DNA from: Candidatus Zixiibacteriota bacterium
GTDB taxonomy: Bacteria; Zixibacteria; MSB-5A5; GN15; PGXB01
Reading direction: 5' to 3'
Assembly: GCA_024230695.1 (NCBI GenBank)
Contig: JAAERC010000105.1
Coordinates: 1-13,915, forward strand
Length of the DNA stretch: 13,915 nt
The notes under the pieces were generated by a model. The model saw only the letters and a list, made by a program, of their open reading frames with translations, was not told where the DNA came from and did no database searches. This document shows, one piece after another, positions 1 to 7,607 of the stretch. Both the position numbers and the translations under genes were made by a program. How positions within the stretch are numbered: position 1 is the first letter of the stretch; every line of letters starts with the position of its first letter.

Positions 1-1380
1 GAAGATATGCGGATTTTCCTTCAAGGCAAATATGCCGAAGGGATGGAAGGCTGTTTATTAATCGGTGATTTTCCTATTCCCTGGTATGAAGTTATGTGCT
101 GGGATGATACATATCTCTCAGAATTTCCATGCGATCTGTATTACATGGATCTTGATGGTACTTTTATCGACGATGATTCTAATGGCTTGTTTGATGGCCA
201 CACCGGCGATTTGTATCCTGAAATATGGCTCGGTCGTCTGACAGCATCACCTCTGAATTTTGGTGCCAGCAATGAAGTCGATCTTGTTAATAATTATTTC
301 ACCAAAAATCATTTATATCGCACCGGAGATCTCCCTGTTCAAAAAAGAGGATTATCTTTTATCGAAGATGACTGGGTACCGTTTGCCGAATCATGGGATA
401 ATGATCATAGTCTAACATACGATAATACAGAATTATATTATGACGAAATAATGACCTACGATTCAAGTTATGAGTCTCGATTGGAACAAGAATATGAGTC
501 AATATTGATATGTGTCCACTCAAGTTCGGCTCTTCATCAGTTCCACAGTGACGGCAACTACGGTTATACGACCAATTCAGAAATCAAAGGAATCAACCCA
601 CCAGCTATTTTTTATAATCTTTTTGCATGTTCCAATTCTCGTTATGTCGATCAAAACAATATGGGCGGATGGTACATTTTCACCCAGGATTATGGCTTGG
701 TTTCAGTAGGAGCCACAAAAACCGGTTCCATGCTGCACTTTGATTACTTTTATGAGCCTTTTGGAGTCTGTGCGACAATCGGTGAGGCATACCGTGACTG
801 GTTTTCGGCGATAGCGTCGGGTGGATTCACATCAGATGAAATCTGCTGGCATTATGGGATGACCCTGCAAGGTGATCCTACATTGCGCGCCAAAGCAAGA
901 CAACCGCTTGAAATATTATCTACTGAATTAGATCCGGGCGAAGAGCAACTGCCTTACTCAAAAACGATTATTGCCAATGGAGGAATAGAACCGTTAAACT
1001 GGCAAGTTAGTTCAGGATACCTGCCCGATGGTCTGCGTTTAAACCAGTGGACAGGATTAATATTCGGGACACCAACTCTAGCCGGTGAGTTCAGTTTCGG
1101 CATAAAAATCACTGATGCCTGCACCTACGCCGAATTTTCTGATGAGATGTTTTATAATGTGGAAGTATTTCCTTTTTATCCATGCGGCGATATAAATGAA
1201 GATGAACTGGTCAATATCCTCGATGTGGTCTTATTGATAAATTATATATATAAAGGTGGCTCCGATCCGGCTCCAATGAGAAACGCTTATATAGACGACA
1301 ATCCGGAAATTGATATTCTCGATATCGTATTTCTTATAAACAATATTTATAAAGAAGGACCACAACCGATCTGTCCATAA
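1..1380 (+). CDS. C25 (gingipain-like) cysteine peptidase with Ig-like and dockerin domains, 5' partial
   Basis: The frame is open at the left edge, so the true start and any signal peptide lie outside the window; the methionine codon at 7 is used as residue 1 for numbering. Residues 1-295 resemble the catalytic domain of family C25. H171 (VHSSS, where gingipains have GHG) and C208 (FYNLFACSNSRY, where gingipains have an AC-N-G motif) are spaced like the His-Cys dyad, and GDPTLR (289-294) is the usual end of the domain in such proteins. Residues about 303-388 look like a putative Ig (He_PIG) domain: LPDGLRLNQWTGLIFGTP, then AGEFSF. Residues 393-450 are a type I dockerin: the first calcium loop is D395-N397-D399-N403-D406, and the second is degenerate with Y428 at the first ligand position. 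The protein is inferred to be a secreted or surface peptidase. The Ig and dockerin calls are firm, peptidase activity less so. Confidence 0.8.
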   Translation, partial: EDMRIFLQGKYAEGMEGCLLIGDFPIPWYEVMCWDDTYLSEFPCDLYYMDLDGTFIDDDSNGLFDGHTGDLYPEIWLGRLTASPLNFGASNEVDLVNNYFTKNHLYRTGDLPVQKRGLSFIEDDWVPFAESWDNDHSLTYDNTELYYDEIMTYDSSYESRLEQEYESILICVHSSSALHQFHSDGNYGYTTNSEIKGINPPAIFYNLFACSNSRYVDQNNMGGWYIFTQDYGLVSVGATKTGSMLHFDYFYEPFGVCATIGEAYRDWFSAIASGGFTSDEICWHYGMTLQGDPTLRAKARQPLEILSTELDPGEEQLPYSKTIIANGGIEPLNWQVSSGYLPDGLRLNQWTGLIFGTPTLAGEFSFGIKITDACTYAEFSDEMFYNVEVFPFYPCGDINEDELVNILDVVLLINYIYKGGSDPAPMRNAYIDDNPEIDILDIVFLINNIYKEGPQPICP

Positions 1381-1403
1381 TAAATTATTAGATTGATATT
1401 AAT

Positions 1404-1437
1404 GGGGTAGTTTATATTAACTACCCCTCTTTTTTTT
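1404..1437 (+). terminator. Rho-independent terminator of the peptidase/dockerin gene
   Basis: A perfect 9-bp stem (GGGGTAGTT at 1404-1412 with AACTACCCC at 1419-1427) has a 6-base loop and is followed by TCTTTTTTTT. It begins 23 bases after the stop codon, so the peptidase gene and queG are probably separate transcription units. Confidence 0.92.
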
Positions 1438-1482
1438 ATAAGAGATATTGATTATATTGTTTTTAAATTGAGTAATTATAAT

Positions 1483-2406
1483 ATGATAGAATTGGATATT
1501 ATCAAATCAAAGGTTTTGGAACTTGGCGCCGATTGTGTCGGTGTTACCAGAGCCCACCCCGTACCATATACCGATGAGTTTCAGCGATGGCTCAATAAGG
1601 GGTATGCCGGAGATATGGATTATCTATCGCGATTACAATCCGAACGACTTGATCCCGCAGTTTTATTTCCAGAGGCAAAATCAATTATAGTCTTGGGCTT
1701 TAATTATTTCCCAAATAATCAAAGTAATACAAACATAAATAAACAGTACAATGTTGCCAGCTATGCTCGGGGAGAAGATTACCATCATGTCATCCGCAAA
1801 ATATTAAAACGATTGCGCGCCTTTATAAAAGAAATTGATAACTCTATAAATGGCAGGATTTGTGTCGACACCGCACCGTTTATGGATAAATATTGGGCGC
1901 AGGAGGCCGGACTTGGATGGATCGGAAAACATACTAATCTCGTCTCTCGTCAATATGGGAGCTGGTTACTCCTTGGCAGTCTTATAGTAAATACTGAGTT
2001 TGATCAATATGATAAACCTCACAAAAATTTTTGCGGTAAATGTATTGCTTGTCTTAAAAGTTGCCCGACCAAAGCAATTCCCAAACCTAATATCCTTGAC
2101 GCCACAAAATGTATCAGCTACTGGACAATAGAATCAAAATCATCACGTTTCCCCGAAAATATTGCCAAAAATTTAAATCGATGGGTCTTTGGTTGTGATA
2201 TCTGCCTGAAATCCTGCCCCTTTAATCGTTTTGAAAAACCAAATAAGACAACCGCATTTAATTATAGAGGAGAGACCACATTAATTAAAACCGGACGGGT
2301 TATTGAACTCTCAGAAGATCAATTTAATGAAAAATTCAAATCAAGCCCCATAAGCCGACCACGTTTCTCCGGAATAATTAGAAATATAGAAGCGGCCCAA
2401 AAATAA
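1483..2406 (+). CDS. queG: Epoxyqueuosine reductase QueG
   Basis: QueG is a cobalamin-dependent iron-sulfur enzyme that reduces epoxyqueuosine to queuosine in the wobble position of tRNAs with GUN anticodons, in the cytoplasm. With the ATG at 1483 the protein has 307 residues. VDTAPFMDKYWA (128-139) includes the conserved Asp proposed as proton donor (D129), followed by AGLGWIGKHTNLV. The ferredoxin-like part has C184-x2-C187-x2-C190-x3-C194-P, C210, and C238-x2-C241-x3-C245-P, matching ligands for two 4Fe-4S clusters. The HEAT-repeat C-terminus of longer QueG proteins is absent, as in the short family form. A TTG at 1468 would add five residues (MSNYN); neither start has a good ribosome binding site. 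No other queuosine gene is in the window. It converges on the next gene with six bases between stop codons. Confidence 0.93.
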   Translation: MIELDIIKSKVLELGADCVGVTRAHPVPYTDEFQRWLNKGYAGDMDYLSRLQSERLDPAVLFPEAKSIIVLGFNYFPNNQSNTNINKQYNVASYARGEDYHHVIRKILKRLRAFIKEIDNSINGRICVDTAPFMDKYWAQEAGLGWIGKHTNLVSRQYGSWLLLGSLIVNTEFDQYDKPHKNFCGKCIACLKSCPTKAIPKPNILDATKCISYWTIESKSSRFPENIAKNLNRWVFGCDICLKSCPFNRFEKPNKTTAFNYRGETTLIKTGRVIELSEDQFNEKFKSSPISRPRFSGIIRNIEAAQK

Positions 2407-2412
2407 TTTAAT

Positions 2413-4416
2413 TTATTGTAAGGCTGGATTGAGCTTAAGCGCCTGCTCATAATGGTATCTTGACATTTTTTGGAAATCGGTATTACCGATTTTCTTAAAT
2501 ATGTCATTATAGAAAATTTTACAAAATAGATGAACTCTATAATTTTCCGAATTAGCTTTCACTATTGTATTTAATAACTCAAAACATGGTTCCAGTTGAT
2601 TGGCTGTTTGGTAGCTTTCTACAAGTAAAAATAACCCAAACAAATTTTTGGGATACTTACTATTAAACTTTTTTGAATATATTAGCGATGAATCCGGCAT
2701 CTCTCTTTCCAGAAATATTTTACCTTTTTCATAATCGGTCAATGGAACCCGGGCGTTTGGAAGACGGAATAACTTTCCTGGAGAATCACGAATAGTATAT
2801 AGAGCCAATTCTATAGATTTTTTCAGATTTGGGAAATCTCTTTTTGCCTGATCCCAATTTGATCTATCCACCACAATATGAGAAATAGGATATTTATCAA
2901 ACAAAGAATGTTCAATATCTGTAAGACCGAAATGGTAAATAATCCCTTTTAGATTATTTCCGATTGTTAATGCCGGGGCGTATGGGCCGCTGAGCACAGA
3001 TTCTTCATCGATTAATTGATACATTTCTTTGTTATAATCCATCAAGTACTTCCCGGGTTGTACCATTCCCTTATATAATAACATTCCCTGATGAACCATC
3101 ATGCCGATAAGCAAAGGTGCGATTAGTATGATTAATTTGTTTCGAGATACAATTAGCGGACCTTTTTTTAACCAAAAGAAGACAGCCGCAGATAATAATA
3201 TTGATATAATAAGAGTATAAGGCAATGCAGCGATACCAAATTCTCTCATCTGGGCTGATAGAGTCAACGTTATTACAACTTGGGTTAATATATACCAGCA
3301 GATAAATAATAAAACAATTGACGTCATTATTTTATAATGGGCTTGAAATGTTATTTTGTTTTTGCTGAGTAGATTTATACCATAGGCACCCAGGGCAGAA
3401 ATCGGCAAAAATAAAAATATAGCATATCGTAATGGCCTATAATTAAATGGCATTAAACCCAAAATACCGCAGATTATCCAGGCAATTGAAAAGATAATGG
3501 GTAACGAGTCCTTATTGAATTTACCATTAGTCAGGTCACGCAATAAAAACAGTATCAATCCAAGACCTGATATAACTACAAAAAATGGCGAGAATCCAAA
3601 AAATCCATTTGTCCCGCCATACGTAAGGAGTTTTTTCAACAATATCAAGGGAGCGGTGAAACCTAAATGCGTTCCATACATCCCAATTGTTTGTTCCAAA
3701 TAATAGTTTTTTAGAACATGCGCACTTTCGCCAAAAAACAGTGCCACATACGATATCACTCCAATAACACAACCGGCAAAAACCAAAATCGAAGGAATAA
3801 AAACTCTCGAGCGATAACGATATATCAAACTTATAATTATCGGTCCCAACAAAACGAAACCGAATAATTTTCCACTTAATGCGGCAAGCGCTACAAGAAA
3901 ACCGGAAAGTAACTGCCCCCACCATTTATCATATGTTCTTAAAAACAGACAAAATAAAAGGCCGGATAAGAAAATCAAGCCATTCTCAAGAAATGGAAGA
4001 CGACCATAAAAAAAGAGCATACTGCTTAGTAATAGCAGAACAGATTTGATATACAACTCACTATTTGATCGGAGTCTGTAAGCCCCAAAAACAAATAGAA
4101 ACAAACCCGTTAAATTTAAAAATACCGCCGAGATGTTTGCGCTTACTTTGGAAACACCTCCAATAGAAAAAACAATATATGAAAATCCAGAAATCAGGGA
4201 GTATTTAAAAACATCCCATCTATAAAAATCAAAAGGATTACTATCATCAAAAAGAATCGCATTGCGGGCGAAAAATGTCAGATGATACGGGTCGGTTAGA
4301 TGGGCCTGTGTAAATCCCGCAAAAAAAAGAGGCGGGTCGATTTCAAGTGATACAAATCTTAAGATTATCAGAAACAATATTATTATAAAAAGACCAATGT
4401 TAAGACTTCGAGGCAT
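2413..4416 (-). CDS. Multi-pass membrane glycosyltransferase-like protein (GT-C / PMT type) with TPR-like C-terminus
   Basis: This 667-residue protein has about eleven hydrophobic segments between residues 5 and 450, then a soluble C-terminal part. The N-terminal helix is followed by an acidic first outer loop (EIDPP at 25-29, LTDPYH at 41-45). LPFLENGLIFLSG (140-152) and FNYRPLRYA (324-332) recall dolichyl-phosphate-mannose/ArnT-type (PMT_2) glycosyltransferases, which transfer sugars from polyprenyl-phosphate donors on the outer face of the inner membrane. Residues about 560-665 are helical with a repeat-like ending (YEQALKLNPALQ), suggesting one or two TPR units. Donor and acceptor cannot be told. 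The ATG at 4416 has only a weak ribosome binding site; a candidate promoter lies at 4471-4499. Alternative: an uncharacterised polytopic membrane protein of the O-antigen ligase/PMT superfamily. The membrane topology is sure; the glycosyltransferase call is moderate. Confidence 0.65.
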   Translation of the reverse strand: MPRSLNIGLFIIILFLIILRFVSLEIDPPLFFAGFTQAHLTDPYHLTFFARNAILFDDSNPFDFYRWDVFKYSLISGFSYIVFSIGGVSKVSANISAVFLNLTGLFLFVFGAYRLRSNSELYIKSVLLLLSSMLFFYGRLPFLENGLIFLSGLLFCLFLRTYDKWWGQLLSGFLVALAALSGKLFGFVLLGPIIISLIYRYRSRVFIPSILVFAGCVIGVISYVALFFGESAHVLKNYYLEQTIGMYGTHLGFTAPLILLKKLLTYGGTNGFFGFSPFFVVISGLGLILFLLRDLTNGKFNKDSLPIIFSIAWIICGILGLMPFNYRPLRYAIFLFLPISALGAYGINLLSKNKITFQAHYKIMTSIVLLFICWYILTQVVITLTLSAQMREFGIAALPYTLIISILLSAAVFFWLKKGPLIVSRNKLIILIAPLLIGMMVHQGMLLYKGMVQPGKYLMDYNKEMYQLIDEESVLSGPYAPALTIGNNLKGIIYHFGLTDIEHSLFDKYPISHIVVDRSNWDQAKRDFPNLKKSIELALYTIRDSPGKLFRLPNARVPLTDYEKGKIFLEREMPDSSLIYSKKFNSKYPKNLFGLFLLVESYQTANQLEPCFELLNTIVKANSENYRVHLFCKIFYNDIFKKIGNTDFQKMSRYHYEQALKLNPALQ

Positions 4417-4470
4417 TATTAATCGCCGATCAAAAAATTATTACTCCAACAACGTCGGTTTTTCTCACCC

Positions 4471-4499
4471 ATAATAGCCAGTGATCGATCTGTAAGCAA
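4471..4499 (-). promoter_or_regulatory. Candidate sigma-70 promoter for the membrane glycosyltransferase gene
   Basis: On the minus strand TTGCTT (4499-4494) is followed after 17 bases by TATTAT (4476-4471), about 55 bases upstream of the ATG at 4416. Spacing is ideal and the -10 box good. Such boxes occur by chance in AT-rich DNA. Confidence 0.35.
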
Positions 4500-4524
4500 T
4501 AAGATTATAATCGGGAGTCGTTGA

Positions 4525-4550
4525 TTGCTAAAGATATATATCTTTAGCAA
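4525..4550 (-). repeat. Perfect 11-bp inverted repeat just after lepB
   Basis: TTGCTAAAGAT (4525-4535) and ATCTTTAGCAA (4540-4550) pair around a 4-base ATAT loop, starting two bases beyond the lepB stop codon. The RNA downstream (TCAACGACTCCC) has no uridine run, so it is not a standard intrinsic terminator. It could protect the mRNA 3' end or weaken read-through into the glycosyltransferase gene. Confidence 0.6.
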
Positions 4551-4552
4551 AC

Positions 4553-5260
4553 TTAACCAATAAGATTAAAAAGTCGTTTCCAACGAACGCGTTCGGGGAA
4601 ATGAGCCACATTGTACAAAAACAGACGAGGAACCGACAACGGATCGGAAACCGATGTTTTAGGCGATTCTTTATCCGGAACCCATGACCAATGAATCATC
4701 ATCGCCTCACCTTGGATCAGATCTTTGTGAACCGAACCCCAAAATCGGGAATCATATGAATTATCGCGGTTATCGCCCATCATAAAATAACTGTCTTTGG
4801 GAACCACATAAGGTCCCCAGTTATCTCGGCTGTTTTCATTGGGACCGGGACGTTGCCGCATATTCGAAGAATCGGTAAATTTTAAATATTCAGGGTTTGT
4901 AAATTCTACATCATCAACATACAAAACTTTGTCGATTATCTCTACTTTTTGATTCTCAACGGCAACACATCTTTTAATATAGTTTGTTACTCCATCGCCG
5001 GGCCATTTGAAAATCATAACATCGCCAGGTTCCGGATCAGAAATTGCCGGAAGACGCCATCCGACCAGAGGGATTTGCGAACCAAAAATGAATTTATTGG
5101 CAATAAGAAAATCGCCAACCAGAAGAGTGTCCTCCATCGACGACGACGGAATCTTATACGCCTCTACAATTGATGTTTTAATTATTACAGCCAGAACAAC
5201 AGCAATCAGTAAAGACTTTATATTTTCCCAGATAAAATCAAAAGTATCACCCTTCATCAT
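4553..5260 (-). CDS. lepB: Signal peptidase I
   Basis: This 235-residue S26 peptidase cleaves signal peptides from proteins leaving through Sec or Tat, on the outer face of the inner membrane. One N-terminal membrane segment spans residues 15-32. Box B is IPSSSMEDTL with nucleophile S41; box D has general base K96 in NYIKRCVA; box E is GDNRDNSYDSRFWG (162-175). The length fits a typical bacterial enzyme with one anchor. The start is the first of two adjacent ATGs, behind a clear ribosome binding site (AAAGGAAAT, minus strand of 5261-5269). It is last in a minus-strand series with the cyclophilin, dxr and rseP genes, 99 bases after rseP, in a gap holding a candidate promoter. The tail from about residue 200 (PKTSVSDPLSVPRLFLYN) is family-typical. 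Confidence 0.97.
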   Translation of the reverse strand: MMKGDTFDFIWENIKSLLIAVVLAVIIKTSIVEAYKIPSSSMEDTLLVGDFLIANKFIFGSQIPLVGWRLPAISDPEPGDVMIFKWPGDGVTNYIKRCVAVENQKVEIIDKVLYVDDVEFTNPEYLKFTDSSNMRQRPGPNENSRDNWGPYVVPKDSYFMMGDNRDNSYDSRFWGSVHKDLIQGEAMMIHWSWVPDKESPKTSVSDPLSVPRLFLYNVAHFPERVRWKRLFNLIG

Positions 5261-5295
5261 ATTTCCTTTATAAACAAACTAATTATCTGATCCCA

Positions 5296-5324
5296 AATAT
5301 ATCGCTACAATTTAATATATTCAA
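5296..5324 (-). promoter_or_regulatory. Candidate sigma-70 promoter for lepB
   Basis: On the minus strand TTGAAT (5324-5319) and TATATT (5301-5296) are separated by 17 bases, within the 99-base rseP-lepB gap and about 35 bases before the lepB start. It would let lepB be expressed apart from dxr-rseP. By eye only; the region is AT-rich. Confidence 0.3.
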
Positions 5325-5359
5325 CAATCATTCACCTTATTTATTATACGTTTAAACCA

Positions 5360-6403
5360 TCATCTGGTTATATCATTATATGTAATTAATACAATTAATA
5401 ATAAAATAAATACCAACCCGACCTGCTGGGCAACCATCCTGATTTTCATCGACAATGGCGAACCTTTTAACTTCTCGGCGATAAGAAACATCAGATGACC
5501 GCCATCAAAAACAGGAATTGGCAAAATATTAAGAACAGCCAGATTAACCGACAGCAAAGCCATAAACTCAAGCAAAATATCAAACCCGGCCCTTGCCGTA
5601 GCTCCGGCAATCGTGGCAATAAAAATAGGTCCGCCGACATCGCCGGAATTGGATTTACCTGTAAAAAAGCCGCCTATAAATTGAAAAGTAGCAATTGTAT
5701 AATTCGCCGACTGTGAAAACCCAGCTCCGATCGAACTGAACAATCCAAGTTTTTCATAAGCCCGACCAGTTACAATACCGATCTTGCCGACCGCAATAGT
5801 ATCACCATCAGTTGTTACACCGATATCCTTAAACGTTACTATCGTGTCAGACATTAGCCGCTCACCACGTTTCCAAGTGATATACAATGGTTCCTCGATC
5901 TTATCTTTTATTTCGGCGATCATCTCAGCCGTCGTATTAATTTCAACACCATCAATATCTACAATGTAATCATCAGGCAAAAGTCCAGCCATTTCTGCTG
6001 GACCATCTGGCATAATGTCACCGATAATCGCCCGATCGATTTCCTGACCACGGAAAAAGAAGAGACCGGATATAAGAACTACCGCCAAAACAAAATTCAT
6101 AACCGGACCGGCCGAGATCACTAAAAACCTTTTCCATGGAGGTTTTGACATAAATTCATATGGGGCACCGGTCACGCCTTCATCAGGATTATCACCCGCC
6201 ATCTTAACATATCCGCCAAGCGGAATAACACCAATAGCATACTCAGTCTCACCGATTTTTTTGGATATCAGCGTAGGGGGGAACCCCAGTGAAAATTTAT
6301 CAACTCTTATTCCTGATTTTTTGGCTACAAGGAAATGCCCCAGCTCATGAATAAATACTAAAACTCCAAGAACAAATACTGTCGCTAATATTGTTATTAA
6401 CAT
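5360..6403 (-). CDS. rseP: RseP-like site-2 intramembrane zinc metalloprotease
   Basis: This 347-residue M50 protease of the inner membrane cuts transmembrane segments, classically of anti-sigma factors in envelope stress signalling, and also remnant signal peptides. The zinc site H19-E20-L-G-H23 sits in the first membrane helix (FIHELGHFLVAKKSGI). The third ligand motif is NILPIPVFDGGH (292-303, with D300). GDVGGPI (254-260) is the conserved segment that precedes the last helices. One PDZ domain lies at about 125-190 (MPDGPAEMAGLLPDDYIVDIDG); E. coli RseP has two, while many other bacteria have one. The ATG lies one base beyond the dxr stop (TAG at 6407-6405), and its weak ribosome binding site (AGGTTGAT) starts inside that stop codon, so translation is coupled to dxr. 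No anti-sigma substrate is visible here. Confidence 0.95.
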   Translation of the reverse strand: MLITILATVFVLGVLVFIHELGHFLVAKKSGIRVDKFSLGFPPTLISKKIGETEYAIGVIPLGGYVKMAGDNPDEGVTGAPYEFMSKPPWKRFLVISAGPVMNFVLAVVLISGLFFFRGQEIDRAIIGDIMPDGPAEMAGLLPDDYIVDIDGVEINTTAEMIAEIKDKIEEPLYITWKRGERLMSDTIVTFKDIGVTTDGDTIAVGKIGIVTGRAYEKLGLFSSIGAGFSQSANYTIATFQFIGGFFTGKSNSGDVGGPIFIATIAGATARAGFDILLEFMALLSVNLAVLNILPIPVFDGGHLMFLIAEKLKGSPLSMKIRMVAQQVGLVFILLLIVLITYNDITR

Positions 6404-6404
6404 A

Positions 6405-7556
6405 TCAACCTGCTAATTCTTTCGCTTTTTCTCGACCCCAGCGGTCGGCCTCAAGGATTTCTTCCAATGAAGGTTTTTCTATATTTTTATATTTCTCCAC
6501 ACTATCTATTACAATATCGGGAATTTTCGCAAATTTAATAGCATCATTTAATAATGCTTCAACAGCAATTTCATTAGCCGCGTTCATAACAGCAGCGCAA
6601 CTCCCGCCTTTTTTAGCCACATCAAGCGCCAACTTTAATAAACGAAATTTTTCAAAATCAGGCTCAAAAAAGGTCAATTTTCCCGCCGTTGCTAGATTTA
6701 TTTTGGCGCTCTCCAGAAAAACCCGCTCAGGATAAAAAAGCGCATACGAAATCGGCAACCGCATGTCAGGATTTGACATCTGCGCGATAATCGATGAATC
6801 AATATATTCAACCATCGAGTGAACAATCGATTCCGGGTGGATCACTACTTGTATTTTTTCTACAGAAACATCAAAAAGCCGAACAGCCTCAATAACTTCT
6901 AATCCCTTATTCATCATCGTGGCAGAATCGATTGTAATTTTGGCGCCCATATTCCAGGTTGGATGATTCAGAGCTTGCTCTTTTGTAATAGATTCAAAAT
7001 CTTTTATTGGCATTTTTCTAAATGGCCCGCCAGAGCCGGTCAAAAGGATTTTTCTGACTTCGTTTTTTTGACCGCCGGCCAGCGATTGCCAGATAGCCGA
7101 GTGTTCCGAATCAACTGGTATTATTTCGGCATTATATTTTTGGGCATACTCGTTTATTAATTCGCCCCCAATAACCATCGATTCTTTATTCGCCAATGCT
7201 AGTCTTTTGCCGGCTTTGACCGTTTCAACCGATGCTTCAAGTCCCGCCGCACCAACAATTGCATTTAAGACAATATCAACATCAGGGTCAGTAGCAAGAG
7301 TTTTTATGCCGGTCTCATAATCAAGTAATTTGGTTGTGTTGGAATTGAAATTTGTTTTGAATTTATCGTATGCCGATTTTTCGCAAACTGTAACAAATTT
7401 GGGACAATACTGTTCTACCTGATTTGTAAGCAATTCTATATTAGAATATGCCGATAACCCAAACAGTTCAAGTCTGTCCTGATTACCCCTGAAAATATCA
7501 AGAGCCGAAACACCGATTGAACCGGTTGAACCTAATATGCTCAGCCGTTTTTTCAT
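6405..7556 (-). CDS. dxr: 1-deoxy-D-xylulose 5-phosphate reductoisomerase
   Basis: Dxr converts DXP to 2-C-methyl-D-erythritol 4-phosphate with NADPH, the committed step of the non-mevalonate (MEP) isoprenoid pathway, in the cytoplasm. The 383-residue protein is of normal length. GSTGSIG (9-15) is the NADPH-binding loop and NKES (123-126) is conserved. The metal-binding acids are D149 and E151 (PVDSEHSAIWQ) and E220 in the SATMMNKGLEVIEA segment. LTGSGGPFR (172-180) and HPTWNMG (198-204) complete the active site. It is followed directly by rseP, a pairing found in many bacteria. The ATG has no clear Shine-Dalgarno, and a hairpin (7559-7601) ends two bases before it, which may tune translation. 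The usual neighbours frr, uppS and cdsA are not present. Confidence 0.97.
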   Translation of the reverse strand: MKKRLSILGSTGSIGVSALDIFRGNQDRLELFGLSAYSNIELLTNQVEQYCPKFVTVCEKSAYDKFKTNFNSNTTKLLDYETGIKTLATDPDVDIVLNAIVGAAGLEASVETVKAGKRLALANKESMVIGGELINEYAQKYNAEIIPVDSEHSAIWQSLAGGQKNEVRKILLTGSGGPFRKMPIKDFESITKEQALNHPTWNMGAKITIDSATMMNKGLEVIEAVRLFDVSVEKIQVVIHPESIVHSMVEYIDSSIIAQMSNPDMRLPISYALFYPERVFLESAKINLATAGKLTFFEPDFEKFRLLKLALDVAKKGGSCAAVMNAANEIAVEALLNDAIKFAKIPDIVIDSVEKYKNIEKPSLEEILEADRWGREKAKELAG

Positions 7557-7558
7557 AT

Positions 7559-7601
7559 ATTAATAAACGGGAACCCGGGTTAACGAGTTCCCATTATTAA
7601 T
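7559..7601 (-). promoter_or_regulatory. Hairpin between the cyclophilin stop and the dxr start
   Basis: ATTAATAA (7559-7566) pairs with TTATTAAT (7594-7601), and GGGAAC (7569-7574) with GTTCCC (7587-7592), with a small asymmetric bulge and a 12-base loop. On the minus-strand transcript the structure covers almost all of the 51-base gap and would hold the bases where a dxr ribosome binding site should be. There is no uridine run after it, so read-through from the cyclophilin gene is likely. Confidence 0.5.
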
Positions 7602-7607
7602 AGCTTC

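Noticed and set aside
1468..1482. TTG start for queG adding five residues
   Set aside because: The ATG at 1483 is the more usual start and gives a normal QueG N-terminus; no ribosome binding site favours TTG. It cannot be fully excluded.
3536..3925. 129-codon minus-strand frame inside the membrane glycosyltransferase gene
   Set aside because: It is an out-of-frame shadow of a clearly coding membrane protein on the same strand.
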